From Exobasidium rhododendri (taxonomy: Eukaryota > Basidiomycota > Exobasidiomycetes > Exobasidiales > Exobasidiaceae): 64,000 nt of DNA. The DNA is taken from the NCBI GenBank assembly GCA_026210745.1, contig CP110630.1:1922001-1986000 (forward strand). Direction: 5' to 3'. Positions 18,492-30,715 of the stretch are shown here, one piece after another. A program made the translations under genes and the position numbers. The notes under the pieces were generated by a model. It had not been told where the DNA came from, made no database searches, and was given only the letters and a program-made list of their open reading frames with translations. Positions within the stretch are counted from its first letter, which is position 1. The number at the start of each line of letters is the position of its first letter.

Positions 18492-21253
18492 CTAACCAAT
18501 CGGAGCACCAGAGAACAGATACATGAGCTCCTTTTTGTCCAGTTTGTTGTTGCCTTTGGAGAATTTGCTTCCTTCCAATGCCGCTTTCGCCAACGCTCTC
18601 TTCTTCGCCTGTAATTCCAGAATCCTCTCTTCCACTGATCTTTTAATGTATATCTTGTAGATTTGAACTGGCAATTTTTGACCCAATCGATGACTACGAT
18701 CGAAAGCTTGCTCTTCCAGTTGAGGGTTCCACCACAAATCCATCAAGATGACTCGACTACAACAGGTCAAATTCAAACCGGTGCTGCCAGCCATGAAGGA
18801 GATGATGATCACTTTTGTACTGTCGTCACTCCGAATCGTTTCCAAGCTTCTTTCTCTTTGATCTGCACGCATGGAACCGTCATAACGAACGTATTTGTGC
18901 TTCTCTTGCCTCAAGAACGGCTCGACCAAGTCCAAAAAGGATGTAAACTGGAACGTGAATTGATGGCGTCGGATGGGGGAAGGAGCGATCGTTGTGAATC
19001 AGTCAAGAGCTTTTCAATATACCACCTTCATAAATGACTCGTTTCCTCACCTGTGAAAAGATAATCGTCTTTTCCCCATTGCCTTCCCTTCGAATGTCAT
19101 CGAGTATTCTAAGCATGACACGAATCTTTGTCGACCCTTTGTTTGTCCAATCGATTCCCTTTTGCTTTTCCTTTGCAATGACGTCTTGACAGGCACTGCA
19201 ATTCGCCCCGTTTGATTCTTCTTTAGTCAGGAGTGCTTGACAACGGTTGCAGCTCTTTGTAACGACTGAGAGGCCAGCCAAGAGATCAGCCAGACCGTCA
19301 TCATCGTCGTCGATAGTGTTGACGTTGTCCTTTCCATCTGTGGAAACCATAGCAGGAGCGCTTGCTGCACCAGCATCAGTCTTTACATGCCGATTCAGCA
19401 AGGAAGGGTGGCTACATGCCTGTCTCAAACGAAGCAGCATGAGTAGAGTAGCCATCTGATTCACTTTGTGACCTCCATCTTCTGCGTCTTCCAGCTTCTT
19501 CTTCACTTGCGATTCAAGATTTTCATAAAAGTGCTGTTCTACCTCGTTGTCAAAGTCGTTACTGATGATGTTGATCGTACGAGAAGGAAGCGTGATCAAG
19601 GGCTTCCCGTCATGGGTAGAGTCCTTTGTTCGACGCAGCATAATCGTTCGCAATACGACGCAGAGCCTCTTCATGCCCCAATTGACTCTATTCTGGTTCG
19701 TGCTCTTGAGAGGGTCGGATATCTTCTCCTTGAAATGTGAGTACTCATTGAACGGAGGTATAGACAAGAAGCGGATCAGACTGAACATCTCTAAAGCATC
19801 GTTCTGAATAGGCGTTCCAGACAAGCACCACTTTGAGAGAGCGTTTCGAGACAAGGCTGCACATGCAATCGATGCGTTTGTTCGATGGTTCTTGATGTTT
19901 TGCGCTTCGTCCAAGACAACACGAAGCCAATTCGCCTCAAACAGGGGCGAAGGGGCTTTTTTAGTAGTGGCCGTTGTTCTCGTTGCTGTGGCTTGATTTA
20001 TGGCAGAGCCCCGTACAGGTCCGCTATCTTCTGAAGAGTCGTCGCTGTTCGATTGCTCACTTTCATCAGAACTGTCCTTCCCTTTGCTAGCCTTTTTGTT
20101 CGACCTTGTCTTCTTGATCTTTTTTTCTACACCAGAATGATTGGACCACTCGGACGCAGCCGTCGTATACGTCGTCACTACAATGTCGTATTTCGAGAAG
20201 ACGGCCGCCGTCTTTGCTCTCGCTGCTCCATGATGGATCAGCACCTTCAAAGCAGGGCTAGTCTTCTCGCTGGTCTCCCTTTCCCACTGTCTTATTACAG
20301 CTAAGGGTGCCAAGATTAAAGTGGTTTTGCTCTTCAGCGTCAACTTCTCTGGCCTCTCCTCCAGCGCATCCTTCTTCTTCTTCTTCGACACCTCTCCGTC
20401 CACTACCCGAACCTTGTCGATAGTACAGTCCAATGAGGACGGCGAATTTGCAACAATCAAAGCAAGCGTTTGTACAGTCTAGAAGACTTTGGATCAGAAA
20501 CATATCACGCAATAGAGGACAAGAGAGCAATCGCAAACTCACCTTCCCCAGTCCCATGTCATCAGCTAGGATACCGCCCTTGTATTGACCACCCTCCCTC
20601 TTCTTCATCCACAAAAGACCTGCTATTTGATGAGGGAGAAGCTCACACTTGAGTCCTTTGACCTTCTTTGCTTCTTCAAAGTCGATGTCGCCCACATCAA
20701 GAGGATTAACCATACTACTGAGCATGTCTTGCAATTGTTGATCTCGTTCAGACGAAGTCATGGCCGAGCTCATGTCACCGTATAGCGGTGGCGGCGGTTC
20801 ATCGTCATCGATAGCATCCCGGCTTAGATCTATTGACTGTGCTGTGATCTTGTTGGGTGAAGCTTGCAGTCTGGATGTATTCGTATGATTGTGGATCACT
20901 TCATTGGAAGGTCTAGTAATCACAATCCCACCTCCGCTCGCAAGACCGGCATTGTTAGCATTCATCTTGGCTAGAGGATCAAACATCTTCACCTTGGATG
21001 GACCTGAATGCTTGTCCCTACCAGGCACGTTCCAGCTGTACAAGTTGGGCGGCTTGCTTTGTCCTCCTCGATGCTGCAGTAGAGGTTGCGGCGGTCGATA
21101 TGGCTGATTGTGTTGGATAGGCCGCGAAGATTGTGATGAAGGCAGGATCGGCCCAAACGCGTCCTCGGTCGTGAGGTCGATGACGTCCCTTTGAGGAGCA
21201 GGAGATGCATGTCCCTCTCTGCGCCGCTGTTCATTTCGCTGCAGGGCGTCCAT
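18492..21253 (-). CDS. SNF2-family ATPase of the Uls1/Rad16 type
   Basis: Three exons (21253-20543, 20478-19051, 18947-18492) give 864 residues with all junctions in phase. ATPase motifs appear in order: [12 protein letters not shown] (I, residue about 237), [12 protein letters not shown] (Ia), [11 protein letters not shown] (II, about 427), LSGTPIQND (III), LRRTKDS with DGKPLITLP, and then [13 protein letters not shown] and DRSHRLGQ (V-VI). The pattern [15 protein letters not shown] is characteristic of Uls1/Ris1, a SUMO-linked chromatin translocase. The spot where Rad5/Rad16/Uls1 carry a RING finger holds only two CxxC pairs (Cys 647, 650, 664, 667). The N-terminal 170 residues are disordered and include a hydrophobic-acidic VIDLTTED motif, a candidate SUMO-interacting motif. 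It likely acts in the nucleus on chromatin. Confidence 0.9.
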
Positions 21254-21668
21254 CGTCGCAGTGTATATGTGCACTCAAAAGCAAGATCAGATGGGTGATA
21301 TTTCAGAAAGTAACGCTCCAAACCTCTTGTTGGACGGTGTTGCGTTTGATCAAAGTGGAGAAATATCAGAAAGAAAACGCGCTTGTGTATTTCACTTTTA
21401 AGTGATAGAAAATAAGGCTTACTGGCAGAAGGGAGGGGCGAGGAACCGCTCGAGGAAAATTTCTACATTTCATGATGGTACAAATGGCAGGTGATGTATG
21501 ACGGGTTTCCTGCATACGATAGTGAGCAGCCTATCTTCTTTACTAACGCCGACTAAGCTCATGCTGAGGCACTCTATGTCACGTCTTCTACTCCGATCAA
21601 AGTCGATGATGGCTCGGCTCATTTCCAGTCCTCCCCCTCTCTGTCACTTTTCGGGTCCCAAAACCCCT

Positions 21669-22033
21669 TCAAGACGGCACGGCAACAGACTCCTCGCTGG
21701 GCATTGCCTCTTTCGGATGCTTGCTTTGCCAATGATCAGAAAACACCTTATAGCTCTGTTGATATTCTCCGACAAAGTAAGCTCAATTAGTTTTTCTAAT
21801 CCGATAGGCCTATCACCATGGCACTCACCCCTGCTCCGATCTTGCATTTCTGTTCCAGACAGAAAATTCACTGTTAGTGGAGACTGGATAGCATCACAAT
21901 TGATATGACTCACTGGGCACATTAGCTTGACAGCCTTCAATCGGGCATCGAATTGAGACTTTGCCTGATTTTGACTTGCCGCCTTCTGCTGTGCCTTGGC
22001 CTGAGCTTGTGCTTTTCCAACACCACGGACCAT
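21669..22033 (-). CDS. ZNF706/SERF-like mini zinc-finger protein (75 aa)
   Basis: Three exons (22033-21914, 21849-21829, 21755-21669) join in phase to give 75 residues. The N-terminus is a basic Gln/Ala-rich helix (MVRGVGKAQAQAKAQQKA). A C2H2 finger is assembled from all three exons: KLMCPKCKIGAG, then SYKVFSDHWQSKHPKE. The order, length and Cxx C...H....H spacing match human ZNF706 (76 aa) and plant At2g23090-type proteins. The middle exon is only 21 nt. Reading through either intron gives an early stop, so correct splicing is needed for the finger. Members are small, conserved proteins of uncertain role. Some modulate amyloid formation or translation. Confidence 0.85.
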
Positions 22034-22363
22034 TACGTCTCTGTGTTCTGGAGATGATCGACTTCAGCTGGATCGCAGTTTCGCCCTTGAATACAGACGT
22101 CGTTTCAGTAGAGCGCAAAGCCTCTCCGGTTTTAGTATAAAATTCCTACATGGCCTATTGAAGTGGTCACCAGCTACCGGTACCACCGCCAAGAAGCCTC
22201 AAAAATACAGCACGTGATCATCTAACGCAAGCTGTCTTTCTACGGTACCGTACCAGATCATCTATCTATATCGATAGACTACTCCATGTTGCTACAGTCC
22301 TTGAACTGGTAAATTGAGCGCTCAGTGATACTGCTCTGCCTTCTTCGACCCGCAGTAGCAGAT
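22034..22363. promoter_or_regulatory. Divergent promoter with a CACGTGAT site
   Basis: These 330 bases lie between divergent genes. CACGTGAT stands at 22211-22218, a core recognised by bHLH factors of the Cbf1 type in fungi. That a factor binds here is inference. Confidence 0.4.
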
Positions 22364-23839
22364 ATGGCCGACGAGGGAGGCTTCTCGGTGTGGGGCTCAC
22401 AAGAAGAGCAGGAGACCAGCAAGCCAGCCTTCAATTCGCTCATTCCTGGCGGATCGCCAAAGGGCACGCCGACAATGTATGGAGATCTCGACGAGGACGA
22501 TGCCGATTGGGGCATCCAGCCTTCTACACCACCGAAAAGCAAAGCATCGAGAGGCTTGACACAGTCTTCAAATGAGCCAGGAGTTGCATCAACATCTGTT
22601 CGTGCTCAATCTCAAATAGTGGTTCCTGATCCTTTCGAGGACGATGTGAAGGAGGTTGTAGAGCAGCTTGATTCCGCTGGCTTTGACGAATTCGAGGAAA
22701 GCCAATTTACTGATGCGGGAGCAAGACTGGATGATGACGATGATTTCGGCGATTTTGGAGAGTTTGGAGAGGAGGAGCAAGGAGTTTTCGCAGAGTCGGC
22801 CCCTGAAGTCCTGAGGGAAGCAGGTCCCAGTCGTGATTGGGTGAGTTGTTATTTCGATTGCTCGCAAGGGCACCGGGGTGCACAGGACTGATATGGCATT
22901 CCCTCTCGACAGACACCACTTCACTTGAGCACAGAGTCTGAGCAGTCATCTATAGAAAATGATATTCGCGAGATATTGTCTCCGCCCTTTCCTGATGGAA
23001 GGGCTTACCCTTTTCACGATGGAGCAGTCTCGCAATTATCACAAGATAGAGTGAGGCAAGTCGAGGGAGAGTCACAGATACTGGTACGAGAGGAGAGGTG
23101 AGCAGAGATGGAATAAAGGGAAAGCTTCTGAGAGTCATCACGCTGAGCGGAATTGTGCTTCGACTCTAGTCGGCAACTGTGGCATAGTCTGATAGCGCAG
23201 CCAAATCTCCTACCGGTGGACTGGATGCGATCAGTGACGAGAAGGCAGCATCTGATAGCTTTGGGTGTGCCTATCAATCTGGATGAAGTGCGAGTGTTCA
23301 ACGGCGCTGGCGCTAAACCCCTCCCACCTTTAGCTCTCAAATTCGACAAGAAGCCAGGAGAAGGAAGTGCAGTATTGACGACAAATATGAACGACGTGCA
23401 CGAAAGGGAGGCCAAGGTGCCGAATTTGGATCTATCGCGAGCTACTGAACTGAACAGCTTGACTGAGGGTGAGTGTATGCAATGTGTAAGAGGTAACGAC
23501 AGCGATAGATTTTCTGACGTGGAATTTTTCCTCTTCCCTCGATCTTCGTTGGTCACAGGCCAACTCACCCTTCTCGCCCTGCCAGCCCTTCGAGATATGG
23601 CGAGGGAAATGGAAGGCCTCACCCGACAAGCGTCTTCCCTCCTAACTCATCACCTTTCACAGCGAGAATCACACAACGCAGATGCAGAAATGTACAACGG
23701 GCTCATCCGAGATCTTGTCACTGGTGCTTCAAATCGATTCAGTTCAGCATCCAACACGAAGAGAGGTGCCTCTTTGCGTAAAAGTAGCCTAGGCGGCAGC
23801 GGTCGCAATTCGCCCGGTCCGACGACGCAGATTAGGTGA
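22364..23839 (+). CDS. Acidic trafficking-type protein with DFGDFGEF motif (aftiphilin-like)
   Basis: Four exons (22364-22840, 22913-23097, 23170-23468, 23559-23839) give 413 residues. The N-terminal third is acidic and disordered. It contains SVWGSQEE, DADWGI and DDFGDFGEFGEE, repeats of the DFGxF/WGxx type that bind clathrin-adaptor ear domains. A folded-looking part follows: RQLWHSLIAQPNLLPVDWMR, RQHLIALGVPINLDEV, then a helical segment (ALRDMAREMEGLTRQ). This order resembles the clathrin-binding region of aftiphilin. The assignment to endosome/Golgi clathrin traffic is an inference of moderate strength. The C-terminus is Ser-rich and basic. Confidence 0.75.
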
Positions 23840-24875
23840 CCCGACATATCAACATCCGACACTACCACATCATTACGCTTCTTATCTCTTTTCTTTTCTG
23901 CACTACCCTTTGATATCGCATCGTCCATTCCTCCTTTATCATCATGTTCATCATCCTTGTCACCCTCATCGTCAACATCATTACATTACCACCTGTGTAT
24001 TTCCTTGTACTAGTCCACGATTCAATCAAAATGAAACGAAAACAGTTGCATGTAAACTGCTTCTTGCATTTGATTGTGCAGTCAAGAGCTCGACGAGTGG
24101 CTTCGCGATTAGGTGTGTGTTAGAGAGATGGGGACAGCCTGCACCGAGATTGGAACTTGGGGGGAAGAGGGAAGGAAAGGGGGGGTGATACGTATACGAG
24201 GCAAAAGAAGCTAAATCTGCAGAGTTCATTAACACTCTAAAAAGTGTTTAACGCGTGTACATATACGTTACAATTAGTCTCTAATTCAATATGACACCTA
24301 TTATAAAACGCTCGGAGTAAAAAGACAGATGTTGTGTAGCCTTATACAATAGCGATCATCACTCACGACCTTCTGACTGTCTCAGTGTACCATGTCACTC
24401 TGATGATGGTGTTGATATTGTCATATTGAGGACATTCTACTTGACTTTTGACAAATCTAGAGGCTCCCATCCAAATTCATGGTCAAGAATCAGAAACCTG
24501 CACGTGATCAGATTGTAAGTGAATTTGTAGTTAAAAATATTTTATAATGATTCTTGCATGATTAGCTTCTTTTGCCTCGTACACGTATCATCCCCCAAGG
24601 AAAGACCTGCCATTCAGACACGTGCAGAGACGCGTCTTCCTTGACCCTTGATGCCCGGACGTGCGCCTTCGTTCCTGCTTTGGAGGGGATAAAGTTGAAT
24701 TGCAAGTCAGCCCAGCTATCGGAAGGCAGCGCTCACTACCAATTTCACATCGCCCTTCACCACATTCGGGAGGTCTCGCCGGGAACAGCCAGTGCCAGGT
24801 CTTTGTGGAACGGCAGCGGCCAAGAGATCAAGGAGGAAATATTCCGGTTCGCATCAAGCTTTTCAAAAAAGAAAC
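23840..24875. other. Long intergenic region
   Basis: Over 1 kb lies between two plus-strand genes, much of it AT-rich (24200-24560). It includes a CACGTGAT site at 24501-24508. A frame open over 24572-24961 overlaps the next gene's start in another frame and shows no conserved features. No gene is supported. Confidence 0.5.
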
Positions 24876-27800
24876 ATGATTTCGAGTCGACCACATTCTC
24901 CCTTCAAGAGGAGCTCAAAACCTCCCTCGCCATTCTCACCAGGCAGGTCTTCACCCTCTAAGAATACTCGAATAGATCGCTATACGGAAGACATGTCACC
25001 ACATGCATTGGCTGTGGGATCTTCGAGGAATCCTAATAATAGTGCGGCAGGTCCTAGTCGGACTCGTAATAGCGTGTCTGCAGAGACCAGCTATGGAGCG
25101 AGTCTAAGCCGAGCCGAACATTATGATGTCGTTCTGGAAGGCGAGAGTGGTAAGTCGATCATCGTATGCGTATAGCAGAGTCATGCAGGCTGACGCAGAC
25201 TAACTCTGTGATGTTCTTTGACTGTTCTTTGACTGGTGTCGAGCAGCTGCCGTCTTACCTTACCTTGGAGCCATTGTGCTAGACCAACTGGGTAGCCTAG
25301 ACGACAGTGGCCTGCCGCTGGAAGGGGATTTTGACAAGCTTCCTCAATCCGGAAGTGCATCCAGCATCTATGCCATCAAGGTAGGAGACGTCTCTCGATT
25401 GCAGGCGTGCTCAAGGCTAACAACTTTCGCTCTTTCGCTCCCTCCCATCGTACAGCATGCCGACACGAGCTCGAATGGGAAAAAGAGCTCAGTTGTCTCA
25501 GCCGATCGATTCGAATCGATGCTGCAAGAACTGATCCAGACTGAGCGAAATTATGTCAAGAGGATCAAGACGCTGTATGAGGTGAGTGATCACCGGGGGC
25601 TCCCTACCGACTAGCTACGCTGACGCCTCGTCTCGCCAGGACTACGCTGACCCTCTACGAAAGCTGGCAAGACATCGAGACACTACTATAATCCCATTGT
25701 ACGAAGCACAGCGACTGTTTGGCAATATTGGCGAGGTGCTTGGCGCAAATAGAGCATTCCTAGAGGATCTCGAAGGCTATCTCGATGCACGCAACAAGAA
25801 GAGGACATGTGTCAGCTTGGGTGAAGTTGTGTATAACAATGTGAGTGGGCAGGGAGAAGACAGCGTCAAAGTAGGACACTCAGCTCACCTGTTCTCTCCC
25901 CCCGCTCCTCCCATTTCTTTCTTTGAACGACCAGATTGCGTGCTTCTCGGGATGCTACAATGAATACTTTAACAATTTTGAGAAAGCTAAGCACATCGAG
26001 CAGACGATGACAAAGACGAACAAGTCTTACAGGGAATTTGTCGATCGCATCAAATTCAACACGTCTGGGATCGGCAATGTAGGCCTTAGAGAGTTGATCA
26101 TGGAGCCGGTGCAACGAATTCCCCGGTACACAATGCTTCTGGATGGACTTGTGAAGAACCTGCCGGCCTCGGACCCAAACAGGAGCAAGCTGGAAGAAGC
26201 AATTGTACTTGCCAGTCGGATTGCAAATTGTGAAGTCGACGACAAGACAAAGAGAGCGGCAGTGTTGTGGAGCTTTGCACGGAATGTGGAAGGCTTTCCC
26301 GCTGGCCTGATCTCAGTGCATCGTCAATTTATCGATTGCATTGACGTTGACGATTTCCCGATTGAGGTGCTAGGCCCAGCAGCAATGAATACTTTGCTCT
26401 CACCTGGCAGCAGTGCAGCAAGTTCACCATCGTATCGGACTCTTCACTGCACGCTCTTCTTGTTTGATGACATCGTCGTCATCACCAAACGGGCCAGCGT
26501 CTCTACTCGAGGAAGAACGCTGATCGGTCTGGATGATCTCGACAGACTGGCCGATCAGATGAAAACCTTTACCGAAAGGAGCTCGACGAGCAGAGTCAAT
26601 CAGAGATTCGAATTAGGATTTCGTGGCATGATTGAATTGGCGGATGTGCAGGCCATCGACATTGGGGGACCCGACTTTCAGATCGCCATGGCAAAAGGGC
26701 CTTCCCATATCTCTGGAGAGAAGTGGAGCTCGAGACTGGTGCGACAGTATGCGACAGTAGATGCTCTGTCTCTGCGTGGACCGGATCCCGCAGTGGCAAG
26801 GACGGAAAAATACCGCTTCTTGGAAAATCTTTGGAGAGCGCAGGCCCTGGTGAAGGCGAAAGATTTCCGGAGCCACGTTCGCAGTAGCATTATCCCGGCT
26901 AGCTGCGACAAGGAAAAGATCAGAAGGGTCATCTATTGGAACGTCTACTCTCGACGACCGTACCTGACGGAAGCTCGAAAGTCTCTAGCAGTCCTGCACA
27001 TTGACTTGCAGGGGCAAGCGGACTGTCTGCCTTTGGGCTTCGAGAGTGCACCGCCGGGAGGAATCGTTCGCATACAAGCAGTCGACGAGGATCGAGCAGA
27101 GTATATTTACACAGTAAGACTGAAAGGTGACGCCAGCAGCAAGGAAGGCGATGAGGATGGCGAGCTGGAAGCGGGTCGACTCGCATGGAGCAGCATCTCT
27201 CAGCAACTATACAAGACAGCCAAGTCAGCTGCCCTGTCTATCTCTGACTTTGGACCGCTCACAGCGAGAGGAAGCCCCTCCACGCCCACGTCAAGTCATC
27301 GAGGGAGAAATTTGGCGACTGGGTTGGAGCAGTTTGGCAGAAGTCTGTTTGGAACACCGAACAGTCTGCGTAGTGTGGGAGTTGGTAGTGACCTGTTTGG
27401 AACAAGACGATCGAAAGGCAGCAGTAGCCAAGCCAGTCGAAACGCTTCTACGAGCACACGATTGACGTACTCAACGATTGGTACCAGTAGCATCGGCAGT
27501 CGAGGCATGCTTGGCGGGGCGCAGGGCATGGATGTACCTTGCAACGACGGGGTCATGTCTAGTGTGGAGAAGTACAGACGCATGGCTGGCGAGGGCGACG
27601 AAACGATGATGCAGCAAGGGATCTTGTCGCCGCTCAATGGTGATGACAATGCTGGCAGGGAGGAGCGTGTTGACAATCAGAACACGCCCATGTCGATCAA
27701 GCGAAAGCCTGTCCCATCCGATGCTCCGCAAGAGGGCATCTCACCACGTCGTGTCGTCTCTGCCTCCTCCAAACGGTCCTTGCCAATCGACTCTTCACCA

Positions 27801-28659
27801 ACGGAAAAGCCGTACAAGAGAGTTGCTGATGGTCGAAGAAGAGCGAATACTGTGGGACTGGTCGAGGAGGATCAGTACAATTTCCGATCTAATTCTCCTT
27901 CACCGACAAAGCGACCGACCGGACCAAGACCAGTCTCTCGTAACAGCAGTGTGGCACCATTGAAGGTCCGAAAAGACCTAGGCCAAGCAAGGCAACTATC
28001 GAGACCGGAAAGGATACAGAAGACCTGGAAAGACGTGGAAGCATTACGAGAGGCCATGGTCCATAGCCGAGATCTGCTGCAGTCCTTGCAAATCCAAGGG
28101 AACGTCACTGTACAGGAGGCCGAGGAGTGCACGTTGGAGCAAGAGAATAGCGCCATTATCCTGCTACGATTGAAGAATGACCTGGCTTCCCTGCTGGAGG
28201 AAGAAGAGGCGTCATCGTCATCGTCGGCAGTGGCAGTGGCATCGAAGTCTACAGCATCCGCACCTTCCTTTCCTGCCTCGGAAGTGTACAAGTTGCAAGC
28301 TCAAGTGTCTTCACTGACACGAAAGGCCGATCTGCTGACTGCGCTGGAAAGGGACGGCCGATTGGAGAACACGGAGCTGCACAAGGCATTCAATGAAGAA
28401 CTGGATCACCTGTACGAAGACGCTGGCTTGAACGAGGTGGAACAAATCGCAAAGTTGCGCCTGGAAGTGAAACGCGCAAAGACGCAAAGAAATGAGGCCA
28501 ATCTGGAGAACAAGTGAGTAGGAAGAAGGAACGTGGAAGATGCACTTCCGTATTGACACCCATCGTTTCACTTACAGAGCGCTGCGACGGGAGTTGGCGT
28601 TGGAAAGAGCTCAAGGGGAGGTAGGGAAGGCGCTCCTCGAGGCCAACGGACTGATTTGA
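24876..28659 (+). CDS. Rho guanine nucleotide exchange factor (DH-domain protein)
   Basis: Six exons (24876-25149, 25247-25380, 25456-25581, 25640-25840, 25935-28513, 28578-28659) join in phase to give 1131 residues. The DH domain covers about residues 150-345: MLQELIQTERNYVKRIK (CR1), then IMEPVQRIPRYTMLLDGL, the highly conserved CR3 helix. A PH-like segment follows (LHCTLFLFDDIVVITKRA), interrupted by a Ser-rich insert. Residues about 550-850 are disordered. The C-terminus is predicted coiled coil (LEQENSAIILLRLKNDLASLLEEEE) through to EALRR-type heptads in the last exon. DH proteins of this layout activate Rho-family GTPases in polarity and septation. Bud3-like and Gef3-like proteins are possible relatives, but I cannot choose between them. 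Confidence 0.88.
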
Positions 28660-29084
28660 GGAGAACATCGCCGCTTTCTCCCCCAACATCCTCTCGCACC
28701 ACCAACAAATTGTATATAAAGTCGAGCACAGTAGTCGATCTGTCGTATTCATCGTGTCTGAGCGATCTTGTGCCTTCGAAGACTGGATTAGAGATATGTA
28801 CACGGATGGACCAGCCGAGGATGAAAGGATAGTAATTTACATTGTCAATGCTACAATTTTGTTGTTGAAAGAGACGCAACGAACGGAAGCGAATATTGTT
28901 GAGGTGCTAACGTCTGCTTCCTTGTATGCTGATGCAGAAGTTATGATAAAGCTTGAGAGCGTCGGAATGATATTGGAAGATGGTGCTAGTGATATGACCG
29001 TGAAAAGATCTTCGGTCGTTGTTGGGACGGTGTGCTTCTCTGGGAAGCGGAAAGGAATAGAAGGAACGTGAAAGGAGAAAATCG
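28660..29084. other. Intergenic region between convergent genes
   Basis: This holds the 3' ends of the RhoGEF gene and the 29085-30239 gene. Frames on both strands are open over 28750-29070 but show no domain or splice support. Confidence 0.4.
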
Positions 29085-30239
29085 CTAGTGTGCAGACCAC
29101 TTGCTAGCGAGGGGATCCGTCATACTCCTCTTTCTTCCTACGAGATCGAGCTGACTTCTACTCTTCGCAGGGACGAGACTCTCTCCTGTTGTAACAAGCG
29201 TGGATAGAGCAAGAGTGCTGGACCGACTTCGGTTGGATTCTAGCCGCGGACTCGCTCGCCCAGACTTTGTCTCCTGCACCTTTGAGCGAACAGATTGAAA
29301 ACTCTCCCTCACCTGATTGCTGGCCGGGAAGGATTGAGATGCTTGCACGGGCAGTCCTACCGACTTGCTCTTGCACTGCGTGCTACCAGCCTGCCAATGT
29401 TGAAATGTGGGTGAAGTGTTGATCTCCGATGGTCTTCGTGTCTTTCGCGCAAAGGGTAGTGCAGGGATGGAAATCGCTCTATATGCATCGATGGCACTCG
29501 GTATGTGTGGCGTCTTTGACCATCTTGGTGAGTTTGAAAGATGGATCCCTTTTCTCGTCGAAACACTGTCCGATCGTATCAGGCCCATCGTGGCATCGCT
29601 AGGAGACGAGTCGGTTGATTCGAGCTCCGTGTCTTCGTTCCCTTCATCCTCTTCGTCCCACACCATGCCTAGATCCTTGGTGGAATGGCTGTACGCAGAT
29701 TGATCGCTTCCCCTCTTAGCCGACAGTGCAGTGTCATTCTTCTTGCACTTCATCGAATAGTCGCCGTCAAAAGTGTAGGGATTGGCGTCGTCGTTCTCTT
29801 CTTCGTCCAATTCAAAGATATTCTCCTCCGAGTCTTCTGGCAAGCCTCCGTCACACAATTCAGTGGTCTTCTTTGCAATTCTTGCGTCGCTTTGCCGTCC
29901 TAATTCTTCATCCTCGTCAGAAAGAACAGCCGACTCATGCTGTCTTGATTTGAGCGAAAATCGGCGAGAGTCTGACTGAGACTTTGGTGAAGATCCACGT
30001 CGGGCAAAGGTGGGAAAGTACAGATTCGTTTCAATGTCGGTCTCTTCATCAAGTGTCGATTCTGGTGACACGGAAGACGCATCTTTGAAGCTGCGAGTGC
30101 TCCGTTGCAAAAAAATACTCTGTCTTCCTTCATCTTCCTTTTGGCTCTGTGATGCACGACGATGATTGTTGGTCGGTAGAGGTGGTGAAGGAAGGTGAGA
30201 GGTAGGGGAAAAAGGAGGAGAGGAGGAAGAGTTCGGCAT
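29085..30239 (-). CDS. Disordered acidic/Ser-rich protein of unknown function
   Basis: The frame gives 384 residues from the first ATG at 30239 (MPNSSSSPPFSPTS). It is open further upstream to a TAG near 30320 without another ATG, so an additional 5' exon cannot be excluded. The middle is strongly acidic (EDSEENIFELDEEENDD, WDEEDEGNEDTELES). The C-terminal third is basic and Ser-rich (DAYRAISIPALPFARK; LDLVGRKRSMTDPLASK). The repeated RRxS and SPR contexts suit phosphorylation. No family is recognised. Confidence 0.6.
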   Translation of the reverse strand: MPNSSSSPPFSPTSHLPSPPLPTNNHRRASQSQKEDEGRQSIFLQRSTRSFKDASSVSPESTLDEETDIETNLYFPTFARRGSSPKSQSDSRRFSLKSRQHESAVLSDEDEELGRQSDARIAKKTTELCDGGLPEDSEENIFELDEEENDDANPYTFDGDYSMKCKKNDTALSAKRGSDQSAYSHSTKDLGMVWDEEDEGNEDTELESTDSSPSDATMGLIRSDSVSTRKGIHLSNSPRWSKTPHIPSAIDAYRAISIPALPFARKTRRPSEINTSPTFQHWQAGSTQCKSKSVGLPVQASQSFPASNQVRESFQSVRSKVQETKSGRASPRLESNRSRSSTLALSTLVTTGESLVPAKSRSQLDLVGRKRSMTDPLASKWSAH

Positions 30240-30715
30240 TTCTACGGTGGAAGGGTGGGAGGGAAGGGCAGTGAAGACGTTTGATTCCTTGGTATTTGTA
30301 CCAGTAGTCAATGTCCACAGAAGCTAGACCAACCAATGCTTTGCCCTCGATGTGCCGGATTAATGCACGGGTGAGCAAGGCGTGGAGATGTGGATACGCT
30401 CCGTTATCGACTTGGGTGAAGTAAAGATGGGAAAACTTGGGAGGTGACGGAGAGAAGATCTTTAAAGAGAGAGTCTCTGCTGAAATTCGCCTCCCTCTTC
30501 TTTGAAAGAGCGAGAGGAAATGACGTTATCACCTTTTTTCAGAGAGGTTGGCAAAGTAAGGTCTGACTTGGAACTGAATGGCGGCGCTGTAATTAGACAC
30601 TGGCGTGCAGAAGCCACCCCACCTGTTGCAAAAAGTGCTGCTAAGTACTAAATTACGACGTCTTGCTAGCAACTCAGCTCACTTCAACGCCGACCTTTAA
30701 GCGAATATGAGCAAG
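30240..30715. other. Intergenic region
   Basis: No supported gene is seen. A GA-rich run lies at 30455-30540. The ATG-started plus-strand frame at 30707-30967 cannot be extended through a consistent splice. Confidence 0.35.
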
